Assembly: GCF_022919215.1 (NCBI RefSeq) | Contig: NZ_CP095046.1 | Location: 5,384,501-5,448,500, forward strand | Origin: Hymenobacter cellulosilyticus | GTDB taxonomy: Bacteria > Bacteroidota > Bacteroidia > Cytophagales > Hymenobacteraceae | Reading direction: 5' to 3' | DNA: 64,000 nucleotides | Part shown: positions 38,301 to 49,200 of the stretch, one piece after another | Position numbering within the stretch: the stretch's first letter is position 1 | Layout: the number at the start of each line of letters is the position of its first letter | Notes under the pieces: model-generated | Told to the model about the DNA's origin: nothing | Databases searched by the model: none | What the model saw: the letters and a program-made list of their open reading frames with translations, nothing else | Program-made: the position numbers and the translations under genes

Positions 38301-38579
38301 AACCAGCCTCAGGAAATGCACGTTTACGACGCTGGTTTTGTTAAACTCAGAGAAGCTTCGCTGACCTATTCGCTGCCAGCTCCGTTGGTAGCTAAGGTGG
38401 GAGGCATCAAAGGCGTTGACATTTCGCTGACTGGTCGTAACCTGTGGATCATCAAGAAGAACGTTCCCTACGCTGATCCAGAAGATAACTTGAGCAGCGG
38501 CAACTTGGGTCAGGGTTACATGTCTGGTAGCTATCCAACGACCAGAAACATTGGATTTAACCTGCGATTTTCATTTTAA
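35346..38579 (+). CDS. SusC/RagA TonB-dependent transporter 1
   Basis: Outer-membrane TonB-dependent importer that forms a lidded pore with its SusD partner; 1077 residues. Signal peptide MKKLLFMVILLMTSLLQQAIA; carboxypeptidase-D-like domain RTISGRVTDQANGQGLPGVT (~22-105); plug with NSLSGKVAGVNI, VVIRGQKS, LFVVDGVPI and ATALYGSRASNGVILI; then a beta barrel ending in an aromatic residue (NIGFNLRFSF). No STN domain, so no direct anti-sigma signalling is expected. Start ATG 35346. Followed by its susD gene. T-ending codons are commoner here than in flanking genes. Confidence 0.95.
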   Translation: MKKLLFMVILLMTSLLQQAIAQDRTISGRVTDQANGQGLPGVTVLVKGTTIGASTNADGTYSLSVPASATTLSFTSIGYTATERPIGASSTIDIGLATDTKQIGEVVVTALGVERTRNSLPYSATQVEGNDITKARNPNFINSLSGKVAGVNIKQNNTLGGSTNVVIRGQKSLYGNNQALFVVDGVPIANTNTNNSDQTSGRGGYDYGNTGADVNPDDIASVTVLKGAAATALYGSRASNGVILITTKKGKRGLGVTINTGAQMGFVDKSTFVKYQKEYGAGYGAYYGPNEDEYFNQRDMNGDGVPDLVVPFTEDASYGAKFDRNLLVHQWNSLDPTSPTYRQATPWIAAENGPEYLLKNSVSLNNNITIDGGNETATFKLGYTNTNDKGILPNSEIKKNMANFAASFKLTPKLTTSAAINFTKTQGLGRYGTGYDSWNPMQQFRQWFQTNVDIKEQKEAYFRNKQNITWNPRSATDIRPIYSDNLYWIRYENAENDERYRYFGNIVATYKIADWVDVMGRVTLDSYDEKQEERNAIGSTGVPFYSRYDRTSRESNYDLIVNFNKNITEDFSFRGLVGANYRRQQDGSNYSLTSGGLVVPRLYALSNSVNPLSPPIETDRRWGVDGYFASGTFGYKELAFLDVTGRRDKSSTLPEGKNVYYYPSVAGSFVFSELLKDVSWLSYGKARLNYAEVGSDAAPYSTFNSYNKQGTEINVPVGGYGSVPLFSLPNTQNNAELVPERTRSTEGGVEMAFLNSRLGFDVTLYRSSTINQIIPILVPTTTGFNNKFVNSGEVENKGIELTAFVTPVKNDNFSWTVNANWTRNRNKILSLKEGTDNLVIATYQGGVSSNATIGQPFGTIRGAGFTYLNGEKLVGENGLYVPSPATTVIANPNADWTGGISNTVAYKGISLYFLLDVKKGGQLFNLDTYYGFGTGLYPETVGLNDLGNPSRLPIAEGGGIIFEGVKADGSKNDIRVENGEGVYGYNQPQEMHVYDAGFVKLREASLTYSLPAPLVAKVGGIKGVDISLTGRNLWIIKKNVPYADPEDNLSSGNLGQGYMSGSYPTTRNIGFNLRFSF

Positions 38580-38615
38580 TTGAAAGTCGACCGACATCTT
38601 AACCGAAAGAGAACA

Positions 38616-40097
38616 ATGAAAAAGGCCCTTCTATTCTGCATTCCGGCGGTATTGTTTGCCTCCTCGTGCAGCAAGCTGGAAGATTACGATAACATCAACC
38701 CGAAGGCTGCTACTACAGCTCCTGGGGTTTCCCTGGTCAGCAATGCTGAGCGGATGTTGTCGAATACAATCAACACTCCAGATTACAACATCAACCCTTT
38801 CCGTCTGTACGTTCAGTATTGGGCTGAAACGACTTACCCAGACGAAAGCCAGTACATCATTGCTACTCGTCAGATCAACCGCAACTTCTGGGACCCCTTG
38901 TACCGGGATGTGCTTAGCGACCTGAACGAAGGCAAGCGTATTATTGCTGCTGACAACCTTCTTAATGCCGATATTAAAGCTAATCAGATAGCCTGCATTG
39001 AGGTATTGGAAGTATATACGTGGTCGGTTCTGGTAAACACCTTCGGCGACGTTCCGTATTCGGCCGCGCTGAATTCTGAAAACCTGACTCCGAAGTACGA
39101 CGATGACAAGGTTATTTATACCGACCTCATCAAGCGTCTGAATACGGCAATTACGTCGATGAAGTCAACCGCAACTGGTTTGGGTACTGCGGATCTTTAC
39201 TACTCAGGGAGCATGGCGCGTTGGATGAAGTTTGCTAACTCGCTGAAGCTGCGTCTGGCTTTGACCATCGCTGATGACGATGCTGCTACATCCAAAACCC
39301 TGGCTCAAGAGGCAGCAGCTGACCTGTCGAAGCTTCTCTCTTCTAACGAGGATAACGCTAAGTTGAAGTACCTGTCGGCTGTGCCCAATACGAATCCTCT
39401 GTATGTGTCGCTGGTTCAGAGCGGCCGTGCTGACTTCGTAGGCGCTAACACGTTTATCGACAAGCTCAATGCATGGGGTGACCCACGCATCGACGAGTAC
39501 TTCAAGCCTTTCACTGCAGCTACTCCTACTACGCCTGCAGTTTTCAAGGGTGGTACGTACGGAGCTCCTAACGTGTATGCCAACAACTCGGCACCAGGTG
39601 CTATTCTGGAAGATCCAACCTTTGCTGGCACCTTAATGAATTACGCCGAGGTTGAATTTATGCTGGCTGAAGCTCAGGAGCGTGGTTACACCATTGGTGG
39701 TACTGGTACCGCTGCAGACCACTACAATGCGGGGGTAACTGCCTCTGTCACGGAGTGGGGCGGTACTACAGCTGAGGCAACTGCTTATCTGAAGAACCCA
39801 ACCGTTGCTTACGCTACTGCCAAGCCAAACGGAGGCACTGCTCCTGCTACCTGGCAGGAGAAGATTGGTTACCAGAAATGGGTAGCTCTCTACAATAACC
39901 CAGTAGAGGCTTGGAAAGAGTGGCGCCGTTTAGATTCGCCAAAACTGGAGAAGCCAGCCAAAGCCATTTCGGAAATTCCATTACGTCTCCCATACCCCAC
40001 AACTGAGGCTAACCTTAATGGCGCCAACTACAATGCGGCCTCGGCTGCTATTGGTGGCGACGTTGTTACTAGCCGTATTTTCTGGGATAAGAAGTAA
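38616..40097 (+). CDS. SusD-like lipoprotein 1 (SusD_2 type)
   Basis: Outer-membrane lipoprotein that captures the substrate for SusC; 493 residues. Lipobox LFASSC (Cys ~19) after a short signal; KLEDYDNINPKAA and a helical TPR-like body; QEKIGYQKWVALYNNPVEAWKEWRR towards the end is typical of the SusD_2 (PF12771-like) group. Start ATG 38616, 36 bases past the susC stop. A terminator follows. Ligand unknown: SusD_2 pairs are linked to peptides and other non-glycan substrates as well as sugars. Confidence 0.92.
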   Translation: MKKALLFCIPAVLFASSCSKLEDYDNINPKAATTAPGVSLVSNAERMLSNTINTPDYNINPFRLYVQYWAETTYPDESQYIIATRQINRNFWDPLYRDVLSDLNEGKRIIAADNLLNADIKANQIACIEVLEVYTWSVLVNTFGDVPYSAALNSENLTPKYDDDKVIYTDLIKRLNTAITSMKSTATGLGTADLYYSGSMARWMKFANSLKLRLALTIADDDAATSKTLAQEAAADLSKLLSSNEDNAKLKYLSAVPNTNPLYVSLVQSGRADFVGANTFIDKLNAWGDPRIDEYFKPFTAATPTTPAVFKGGTYGAPNVYANNSAPGAILEDPTFAGTLMNYAEVEFMLAEAQERGYTIGGTGTAADHYNAGVTASVTEWGGTTAEATAYLKNPTVAYATAKPNGGTAPATWQEKIGYQKWVALYNNPVEAWKEWRRLDSPKLEKPAKAISEIPLRLPYPTTEANLNGANYNAASAAIGGDVVTSRIFWDKK

Positions 40098-40115
40098 TCT
40101 TCGGAAAATCTGTTT

Positions 40116-40154
40116 AAAGAAGGGCTGCCATCGATTGGCAGCCCTTCTTTTTTG
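40116..40154 (+). terminator. Terminator after the first susC-susD pair
   Basis: A perfect 15-bp stem (40116-40130 with 40136-40150), 5-base loop, then T residues to 40153. Confidence 0.92.
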
Positions 40155-40376
40155 TGCTAACCGCTTATAGATGCCCAACAAGATTTTACTTAGCAGAACA
40201 GCTGCTAACGAAGACCTCCCAGGCTACTGCGTAGTTATTCATTCATGCAATAAACTTGAACCCAGAAACAGGGTGGATGTATATTGCCAATGTTGAGTAA
40301 GAAATAATCCTTATTTTTAGGATTACGATTTCGCCCTAGTACACGCTTATTTGTTTCATTTTCATTTTACTCTTTC

Positions 40377-43300
40377 ATGAAAAAACTCTTACTAATGAGT
40401 TTATTCTTGTCCTTAACCCTGATTGGAAGCGCTTGGGCGCAGAATCGGGTTATATCAGGACGAGTACTCGATGTCGCCACCAACGATGGCTTGCCTGGAG
40501 CCAGCGTATTGGTAAAAGGTACCAGCATTGGCACCGCTACTAATGCAGAAGGAAGTTACACCCTGTCGGTTCCTGCGGATGCGACTACTCTGGTTTTCAA
40601 GCAACTGGGCTACGGTTCGCAAGAGCGGGCCATAACCACTAGCAATACGATTGACGTTACGCTGGCGGTAAACACGGAGGAGCTAAACGAAGTAGTTGTA
40701 ACGGCTCTGGGCATTTCGCGCGAAAAGCGGGCGTTGGGCTATGCAGTATCTGAGATTAAGGCCGACCAGTTGGTTCAGAAATCGGAGCCGGATGCTATTC
40801 GGGCCCTGGCAGGCAAGGTCACGGGTGTAAACGTGACCAGCGCCAGCAGCACCCCGGAGGCTCTACGCGCATCATCATTCGGGCAATACTTCCCTGACCC
40901 GTAGCAACGGCCCACTGTTCATTATTGACGGCGTTCCTTTTGACAACAGCCAGTTCGACTCCGATGACGTGCTGGTAGAAGGTACCATCAACTCCAACCG
41001 GGCCGTTGATATTGACCCTAACAACATTGAGTCGCAGACGATTCTGAAAGGTGCAGCAGCAGCGGCACTTTATGGCTCACGCGCTGCTGGTGGCGTTATC
41101 ATTATCACCACCAAAACGGGTAGCAACCAGCGGGGTGCCAAAGGCATTCAGTTGGGCTATACGTCTTCCTTCTCCCTGGAAAAAGTAGCCGGCTTGCCCG
41201 ACTACCAGAACAGCTACGGCACCGGCTCTAACTTCCTGGGGCCATTCACGACGAACGGCTCGTGGGGTCCACGCTTCGGTAGCCCTCAGGCCCCCGCTAC
41301 GATTGCTCACCCCAGGCTGGCAACCCCAACTTCCCCGACATTCCTGCTGGCTCAACCATTCCTTATCAGGCAGCACCCAACAACGTTCGGGACTTTTTCG
41401 ACACTGGCCGTCAGTATGACAACTCTGTAACCCTGACGGGCAACAGCGACAACGCCAAATTCACGGCGGTGCTTTCGCGCTCCGACAACACGGGTATTAT
41501 CCCGAACTCCTCGTTCGTGCGCAACAACATCAGCGCCGGCGGTTCGGGCTTCTACAATAAGTTCACCATCGGGGGCAACGTAACCTACACCAACTCGGCT
41601 CAGCGCGGCCCGCTCGTAGGCGGTAGCAGCGCCCAAGGCGGCTCTTCGGCCTTGTCGCGTCTGTTGTTTATTCCCCGCAACCTGGACCTGCAGAACCTGC
41701 CTAACACCGACCCGATTACCAATGGCTCCGTGTTCGGCTGGCTTTCCACCCAGGCTGACAACCCTATCTGGTCGACTACCAATAACTCCTACACCTCGCG
41801 GGTAGACCGGGTTTCTTCGAGCCTCACGGGCTCCTACGCCATCAAGGAATGGCTGACGCTGGCTTACCGTGGTGGTTTGAACACCTACACCGACGCGCGC
41901 CGCTCGACGATTCGTCCCGGCAACACGGGTAAATATGGCACCGGCCGTATTGTGGAAGACCATTTGCAGAACACCGAACTGGAGCAGACGGTAACCCTGA
42001 CATTTGATAAGAACCTGACCGAGGATATCAGCCTGCGGGCTCTCATCGGCAACCAGATCAACCAGCGCCAGTTTGAGGCAGCTTCGTTCCTGGGTACGGG
42101 TATCATCATCTTCGGTATCGACAACCTGGGCAACACAACGGCTATTCAGCCTTACGGTCCGCAGTTCCGCAAAAAGCGCCTGATGGGTATGCTGGGTGAA
42201 GTAGGCGTAGGCTACAAAGACTGGGCCTTCCTGAACGGTACGCTGCGTCGCGACCAATCGTCGACCCTGAACAAGAATGGCGAAATCGGCGAAACCGGCC
42301 GCGGCTTCTTCTACTATAGCGCCAGCGGCTCGCTGGTATTCTCGGAAGCCCTGAAGCTGGACCTGCCCTGGTTCTCCTCGGGTAAAGTTCGGGCCAGCTA
42401 TTCCCGCGTAGGTAACGACGCAGACCCCTATTCGGCCGGTCTGACGCGCTACATCAACAACCCCCGCTACGGCAACAACGTCGGCACTACCGACTTCCCC
42501 TTCAACGGAGTACCAGCTCTGGCTTTGAGCTCACAGATTGGTAACCCGGCTTTGACCCCCGAATTCACGAAGGAACTGGAATTTGGTGCTGACCTGAATT
42601 TCCTGAAAAACCGCGTGGTTATCAGCACCTCGATTTATGACCGCAGAACGACCAACCAGATTGGAGAAGTAACCCTGCCTTCGGCTACGGGCTACGGTGT
42701 ACTGCTGACCAACTTCGGCGAAATCTCGAACAAGGGCATCGAACTGGCTGCTACGGTGGTGCCAGTAGATCTGCGGGGCTTCCGCTGGTCGAGCACGCTC
42801 AACTTCACCCGCAACAAGAACATTGTGGAAAGCCTGACCGACGGCCTCGACTTGCTGGTTATTGAGCCAGGCTTTGGCTCGGGCCTCGTGCAGCCTATTC
42901 TGCAGCCTGGTCAGTATTACGGCTCGCTCTACGGCTCCAATGCTGACCGCGACGACCAGGGTAATCTGCTGGTAGACCCCAACACGGGCCGTCTGATTCC
43001 GGCACTGGAACCAAAGATCCTGGGCAACCCGAACCCTGACTTCCTGATGGGCTTCATCAACACGTTCACCTACAAGGGCATTACCCTCAACACCCTGATT
43101 GACTACCGCAAGGGTGGCAGCATCTATTCGACCACGCTGCAGTCGGAGCTGGGCCGCGGGGTAACCCGTGACACCGAGGACCGTGAGCAGCTCTTCGTAA
43201 TTAAAGGTGTGCAGGGCGACCCTAACACTCACCAGCCTATTCGTGACGGCAATGGCAACACCATTCCGAACAACCGGGCTATTTCGTTGAACGATTACTA

Positions 43301-43613
43301 CTTCGGTGCGGGTTCTGCCGGTATTGGCGGTCAGGCCGAGCAGTCTATTTATGATGCTACCACTGTGCGTCTGCGTGAAATCACCCTGGGCTACGACCTG
43401 CCCAAGACCTTGTTGCAGAAGACGCCCTTTGGCAACATCAACATTTCTTTGTCGGGCCGCAACTTGTGGTGGTATTCCCCTAACATTCCGAAGTACACCA
43501 ACTTCGATCCTGAAACCAGCACTTACAACTCTGGTTCCAACGTGCAGGGCATCGAATACACCAACTCTCCTTCGGTACGTCGCTACGGCGTGAACCTGCG
43601 GGTTAACTTCTAG
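40377..43613 (+). CDS. SusC/RagA TonB-dependent transporter 2 (three frameshifts)
   Basis: 1079 residues after correction. The N-terminus (signal MKKLLLMSLFLSLTLIGSAWA, then RVISGRVLDVATNDGLPGAS) is like those of the two neighbours. The plug contains ALAGKVTGVNV, LFIIDGVPFDN and AAALYGSRAAGGVIII. Frame changes: one G missing at 40856-40857 and one at 40881-40883, close together in IRGNTS, and one C missing at 41310-41313 before QAGNPNFPDIPAGS. The barrel ends RYGVNLRVNF. No STN domain. Followed 26 bases on by susD 2. Confidence 0.92.
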
Positions 43614-43639
43614 TCCTGACCTTCTTGCTTTCTTCTTAT

Positions 43640-45277
43640 ATGAATTTACGTAAAGGTACCGCTGCACTGGGTCTGCTGAGCCTGTTGGCCGCTACGCCCG
43701 GTTGCAAAGATTTCTACGACATCAACGTCGACCCCCTGAACCCCACTTCGGCGCGGTTGCAGGAGATTCTGCCCGCGACGCAAGGCTCGATGAGCGTTTA
43801 TCTGGGCCTGAGTGCCCTTGGCCTGAGCCAGGCTACTTCCACTTTGGTCAACCAGCTGGCTAGCACCCGCGACGTCGGCTCGTACACGCCCGACGGCAGC
43901 TCCTTCGGCAACCAGTGGGCCGGGCTTTATTCGGACTGCTTGATCAACAACGAGCAGGTAATTAAGCAGGGCACCGCTTCGCAGAGCTGGGATTACGTGG
44001 GCATCGCCCAAATCCAGAAAGCTTTCGTGGTAAGCCAGATGGTGGACATGTGGGGTGACATTCCTTATTCGGAGGCTCTGCAAGGCGCCGCCAACCGGGC
44101 CCCCAAGTTTGACAAGGACTCGGATATATATAAGGATCTGTTCACTCTGATTGATGCTGGCCTAGCCAACCTGGACAAGAAGGTTAGCTCACCGGGCATT
44201 AGCTCGGCTGACTTGATCTACAAAGGGAATGTGGCGCAGTGGGCCCGCATGGGTCGCACGCTGAAGCTGAAGCTTTACAACCAGATTCGGCTGAACCCAA
44301 CTCCCGTTCTAGGCTCGGAATCATTGAGCTCCAAGGTTAGCGCGGTGCTGGCCCAGGACCTGATGACGACCAATGCGGACGACTACGAGTTTAAGTACAA
44401 CGCCTCGACCACGCCGGAAAACCGCAACCTGGGTTACATTGCTGATTACGTAACAGCCAGCCGCGAAAACCTTATCGGCCGTTTCTTCTACGTCGATATG
44501 ATGCTGGCCAATGCCGACAATGGTGGCAAGGATGACCCCCGCCTGCGGTATTACTTCTACAACCAGGTTAGCTCACCGGCGTCACAGCCCCTGGCTGATT
44601 TCCAGCTGGGCCGGTTTATTACGGTGCTTGTTGGCAGCTTCGGTCCTAACAATAACCAAAACAACTCCACAATTCGGACGCTCCCTGGGCTTTATGCCGT
44701 AGGCGGTAAATATGATAATGGCAGTGGCGGTGTGGCCGATGTAAATTCGGGCAAAGGCGTAGTTGCCCAGCGCTTCCTGACGCACGCCAGCCGCCGCTTC
44801 ACTGAGGCCGAAGCTCAGCTCACGATTCTGAACAATCCAACGGCGGCCCGCACTGCTCTGGAAGCCGGGGTCAAAGCAGCTTTCGATAAAGTAAATACCA
44901 TTGCCGCCGCCGACGGTAGCCCGCTTATCCCAGTTTCCGGACCGGACTCGGAAAGCGACCCTCAAACCATCGAGGGCTATACCGCCGACGTCCTAGCCCG
45001 CTACGATGCGGAAAGCACAACAGCTGGTAAGCTGCGTATTATCATGCAGGAGAAGTATAAGGCAGGCTGGGGCTTCGGGGAAGACATCTATACGGACTAC
45101 CGCCGCACGGGCTACCCAGCCATTACGCTGCCCGGCAGCCCAAGCGAGCCTAATACGCAGCTGACGGGTGGGTACCCGATTCGTCTGCCTTACCGGCAGG
45201 ACGATTTGACGGCCAACCCCAATGCCCCAAAGCAGGTGAACGTTTACACCGACCGTATTTTCTGGGATATAAACTAG
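43640..45277 (+). CDS. SusD-like lipoprotein 2 (SusD_2 type)
   Basis: 545 residues. Signal and lipobox (LLAATPGC, Cys ~21) then KDFYDINVDPLNPTSA, the usual start of this group; MVDMWGDIPYSEAL and VAQWARMGRTLKLKLYNQ in the middle; YRRTGYPAI and YPIRLPYRQDD near the end. Start ATG 43640. Partner of SusC 2; followed 39 bases on by a small lipoprotein, making this pair a three-gene unit. Confidence 0.92.
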   Translation: MNLRKGTAALGLLSLLAATPGCKDFYDINVDPLNPTSARLQEILPATQGSMSVYLGLSALGLSQATSTLVNQLASTRDVGSYTPDGSSFGNQWAGLYSDCLINNEQVIKQGTASQSWDYVGIAQIQKAFVVSQMVDMWGDIPYSEALQGAANRAPKFDKDSDIYKDLFTLIDAGLANLDKKVSSPGISSADLIYKGNVAQWARMGRTLKLKLYNQIRLNPTPVLGSESLSSKVSAVLAQDLMTTNADDYEFKYNASTTPENRNLGYIADYVTASRENLIGRFFYVDMMLANADNGGKDDPRLRYYFYNQVSSPASQPLADFQLGRFITVLVGSFGPNNNQNNSTIRTLPGLYAVGGKYDNGSGGVADVNSGKGVVAQRFLTHASRRFTEAEAQLTILNNPTAARTALEAGVKAAFDKVNTIAAADGSPLIPVSGPDSESDPQTIEGYTADVLARYDAESTTAGKLRIIMQEKYKAGWGFGEDIYTDYRRTGYPAITLPGSPSEPNTQLTGGYPIRLPYRQDDLTANPNAPKQVNVYTDRIFWDIN

Positions 45278-45316
45278 AGTTTGCTCTGCTGTTCAACCAT
45301 CACAACTCTGACTTCC

Positions 45317-45906
45317 ATGAAAAAAATAGTTTTTGGCTTGTTGCTACTTGTTGCCTCCGGCGGAGCCCTCAGCTCCTGCAAGGATGAAAATGCACTGCCA
45401 GCGCCGGCCGTTGAGAGCGTGCCCGCCATCTTTCCTCAGGTTACTGCCGGGAAAGACTTCTTCAACTACGCTGCGGCCCGGGCCGCTACCACTCCTACTA
45501 CAACGCGTCCCGTCTTCGAATTTACCATCGACCCAGGCCAGCAGCGCGACTTAAAGCTGCAGACCGTTGAGGTATACAAGAGCTACCGCCGTGGTGCGAC
45601 AATTGGGCCGCGCGTAAAAGTTGGTGACTACAGCACCTTCCCGGCTACTGTTACTTTAAATAGCTCTGAAGCTTTGAAGGATTTGCAGCGCCTTTCGGGT
45701 TCTAACCTGGTTCCGGTGATACCGGCCGGAGGACCGGATGTGACCAACAACCTGATCCTGCAGAATGATGCTATTGTCTTCACATTTGAATATGTAGTAG
45801 AGGGGGGCGCCGGATCATTTTGGCGCCGGTAAATGCGATGAATATTCCAACTGGAACTCAGACTCTGGCTCCTTATGCAGCTATAGCTGTATTCCGTAAT
45901 CCCTAG
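45317..45906 (+). CDS. Small lipoprotein of the second susC-susD unit (one frameshift)
   Basis: 196 residues after correction, function unknown. Lipobox GALSSC after the signal MKKIVFGLLLLVASG. The mature part looks like a beta-rich domain (FEFTIDPGQQRDLKLQTVEV, VGDYSTFPATVTLNSS). One G is missing in the run 45802-45807; with it the chain continues to IILAPVNAMN and ends VFRNP at 45906 instead of stopping at 45832. Its place after susD suggests a surface-exposed accessory lipoprotein for the same ligand, like SusE/SusF in role but not visibly in sequence. Confidence 0.75.
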
Positions 45907-45932
45907 TTACCGTCCGTAACATAATTAATAGC

Positions 45933-45970
45933 AAGGGCTAACATTCTTAGGAATGTTAGCCCTTCTTTTT
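45933..45970 (+). terminator. Terminator after the second susC-susD unit
   Basis: A perfect 14-bp stem (45933-45946 with 45951-45964), TTAG loop, T run to 45970. Confidence 0.92.
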
Positions 45971-46226
45971 GCGACATAATTTTAGAATTAGAAATGGATT
46001 AAAAATTTATATTCTGATTCCAATAATCCATTAGAATCATACCCGATTAAGTTTCAAAGCCATATTGGGAATGGTATATATGATTATTCACAGGACGTCC
46101 TCAAAAATAAGTAGTGACGAAAAAAAAGTAAGGAGACAGTATAGTTTCGATTAACTGTGAGTATTTTTAAGAAGTAAAAGCGGTTTTTTCGCCCCCGCTT
46201 ATATTTTAACCCAAACTTTTTTCTGC
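45971..46226. other. AT-rich region upstream of the third susC
   Basis: About 256 bases, much more AT-rich than the window average, with no ORF. It should carry the promoter of the third pair; the best candidate is a block around 46,179-46,207 resembling that ahead of the first susC. Confidence 0.5.
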
Positions 46227-49200
46227 ATGAAAAAAATTCTATTCATGAGTTTACTACTCATGCTCACCTTGTTACAGCAGGTGACTGCCCAGAACCGGAA
46301 TATTTCCGGTCGGGTTACCGACCGCCAGTCAGGGGAAGGCCTGCCAGGTGTGACGGTACTTTTGAAAGGCACTACGAACGGGGTTTCTACTAATTCTGAC
46401 GGAACGTATACCCTGAGCGTTCCACCAGCAGGGGGCACACTGGTATTTAGCTCGATTGGCTACATCCAGACGGAGCGTGCTATTGGAACGGAAGATCAGC
46501 TCAACATCGGCCTGGCCGGTGATAGCAAGCAATTGAGCGAAGTTGTTGTTACGGGTTACGGCACGCAGGAACGCCGTGATGTAACGGGCTCTATTGCCTC
46601 GGTACAAGGTGAAGCTGTTGCTAACCTGGCTACCCCAAGCTTTGCCCAGCAGCTCGCTGGTCGTGCTGCCGGTGTACAGGTACAGGCTCCCTCGGGCCTG
46701 TTGGGTCAGCAGCCTCGCATCCAGATTCGTGGTACGAACTCGATTTCTTCGGGTACTACTCCTCTGATTGTAGTTGACGGCCAGCCTATCTTCACGGGTA
46801 ACACCAGTGCTCTGGGCGCTGGCTTCTCCAATGCGCTGGCTGACATCAACCCCGCCGACATCGAGTCCTACGAAGTACTGAAAGACGGCTCGTCGACGGC
46901 TATCTACGGTTCGCGCGCTGCTAACGGCGTAATTCTAATTACAACCAAGAAAGGCCGCCTCGGCAAGACAGCAGTATCGTATGATACTTACGTAGGTGTA
47001 GCACAGACCCTTAAGCGTTATGAGGTTCTGGGTGCTGAAGATTTCATTACCATCAGCAACGAGAAACAGCGCAACGCAAATCCGCCTGCAGGCACCAAGC
47101 TCCTGGCTGCTCCTTACTATGATGCCAACGGCAATCTTGTAAGCACCGACTGGCAGGACGAAGTGTTCCGCACTGGCTTTCAGCAGAACCACGTGGTATC
47201 GGTTTCGGGTGCTAGCGAAAAAACTAACTATTACTTCTCTGCTGGCTATACCGACCAAGACGGTGTAGTAAAACAGAACTCGCTGCAGCGTTTTACCTTC
47301 CGCTCGAATGTGGATACGGAGGTAAAGAAATGGTTGCGCTTGGGTATGAATCTGGGTCTGTCCCGGACCAAGACCCTGGGTCTGAACACCAATCCCAACG
47401 CTTTGTCGGGTAACGTGACCAACGCTCTGTCGCTGTTCCCCAACGTACCGTCGCGTAACCCCGATGGCACGCCTTTCCAGAATGCTGCTGGCGCTATTGG
47501 CGAAGGCAACAACGGTAGCCCTATTTCCTTTGCTTACACGAACATTATTTTCCCCCTGGAGAATAACATCTACCGCTCAATCGGCTACCGCATCCTGGGT
47601 AATACCTACCTGGAGGTTGAGCCTGTTACCGGCCTGCGTCTGCGTTCACAGCTGGGTACCGACACCCAGATGAATGACGACTTCCAATACCTAGATCCTC
47701 GCGCTGGCGATGGTCGTAGCGTGAACGGTTCTGTTTTCCAAGGCTTCGGTCCTTCGGTACGCTGGAACATTGCCAATACGGCTACTTACAACACGAGCTT
47801 CGCCGAGATTCACAAAATCAACGCGGTAATCGGTACTGAATTCCAGAAGACTGAAGACTACTTCTACCAGGCTCAAGGCACCGGCCTCTCGGACCGGGAT
47901 CTGGGCCCGAACAGCATTGTTAGCGGTACTTTGACTACGCCTACTATTTTCGGTGGTAATGGTCAGAACGGCTTGGCCTCTTACTTCGGCCGGTTGAACT
48001 ACTCCTTAAAAGACCGTTACTTGATAAGTGCTACGGTGCGGGCGGATAAGCTGTCATCACTGCCAACTTCTACGCGTCTGGGCTACTTCCCCGGCGGCTC
48101 CGTGGGCTGGCGTGTTTCGGAAGAACCTTTCTTCAAAAACTCGGGAGTAACTTCCTTCTGGAATGAATTCAAAATCCGTGGTAGCTATGCCCAAGTTGGT
48201 AACACTGAGCTTGGCAGCAACTTCCCATATGAAGGTCTTTATGGATCCGGCAAATATGGCTCACAAAACGGCTCGGCTTACACCCAGTTCCGCAACCCAC
48301 TGCTAGAATGGGAAACTTCTAAGAAGACAGACGTAGGTGTCGACTTAGGCTTCCTGAACGGCCGCATCAATGCCAACATCGACTATTACTACAATGACAT
48401 CGATGGTGCTATTCTGGCCGTTAGAACTCCTCTTTCTGCTGGTATACCTCAAAACAGCTCGTACCGTGCCAACGTAGGTGCATTGTACAACAAGGGCTTT
48501 GAAGTAACCATCAACACGCAGAACATCCAGAAGGAGAACTTCACCTGGTCAACCAGCTTCAACTTCTCGACCAACAAAAACCAGATTACTGCTCTGAGCA
48601 ATAATGAAGACATCGTTTCGCCGTTCAACATTACCCGTGTTGGCGAATCGATTGGTGCCTTGTTCGGTTACGATTATCAGGGTGTAAACCCTGCTAATGG
48701 CTACCCAATCTATAAGCGTGGCAACGGTACCCTGATTCAGGCTAGCACCGACCGCGGCGCCCGTCAGAGCGCTTACTACCTCTACGATCCAAGCAACCCT
48801 GGTGCAGCCCTGGTAGCTACGGCTCCTTTGGCTCTCAGCGACAAGTTCATCCTGGGCCAGACCAACCCGAAATTCTTCGGTGGTCTGTCGAATACCTTGA
48901 CCTTCAAAGGCTTTGACTTGGACGTATTCCTGCGCTACAGCGGTGGCAACAAAATCTTCAACCAGAGCCGTCAGCAGTTGCTGCGCATGGACTTCGTGAA
49001 CAACTCGACCGAAATTCTGGATCGTTGGCAGAAGGAAGGTGACGTAACCAACACCCCGAAAATTGTACAGGGTAACGGTGCTTTCATCAACCAGGAAAAC
49101 AATGCCCTGACCCGTTTCGTGGAGAAAGGCGACTTCATCCGTCTGCAGAACGTGACCCTAGGTTACTCGCTGCCCCAGCGCTACACAAGTGTTGTGGGTC

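Noticed and set aside
36414..38321. A 635-codon open frame antisense to susC 1, and similar long antisense frames at 5923-6780, 10755-11852, 13739-14884, 42531-43667 and 55004-56221
   Set aside because: Each lies fully within a well-identified gene on the other strand, has no recognisable domain and is explained by GC-rich codon bias.
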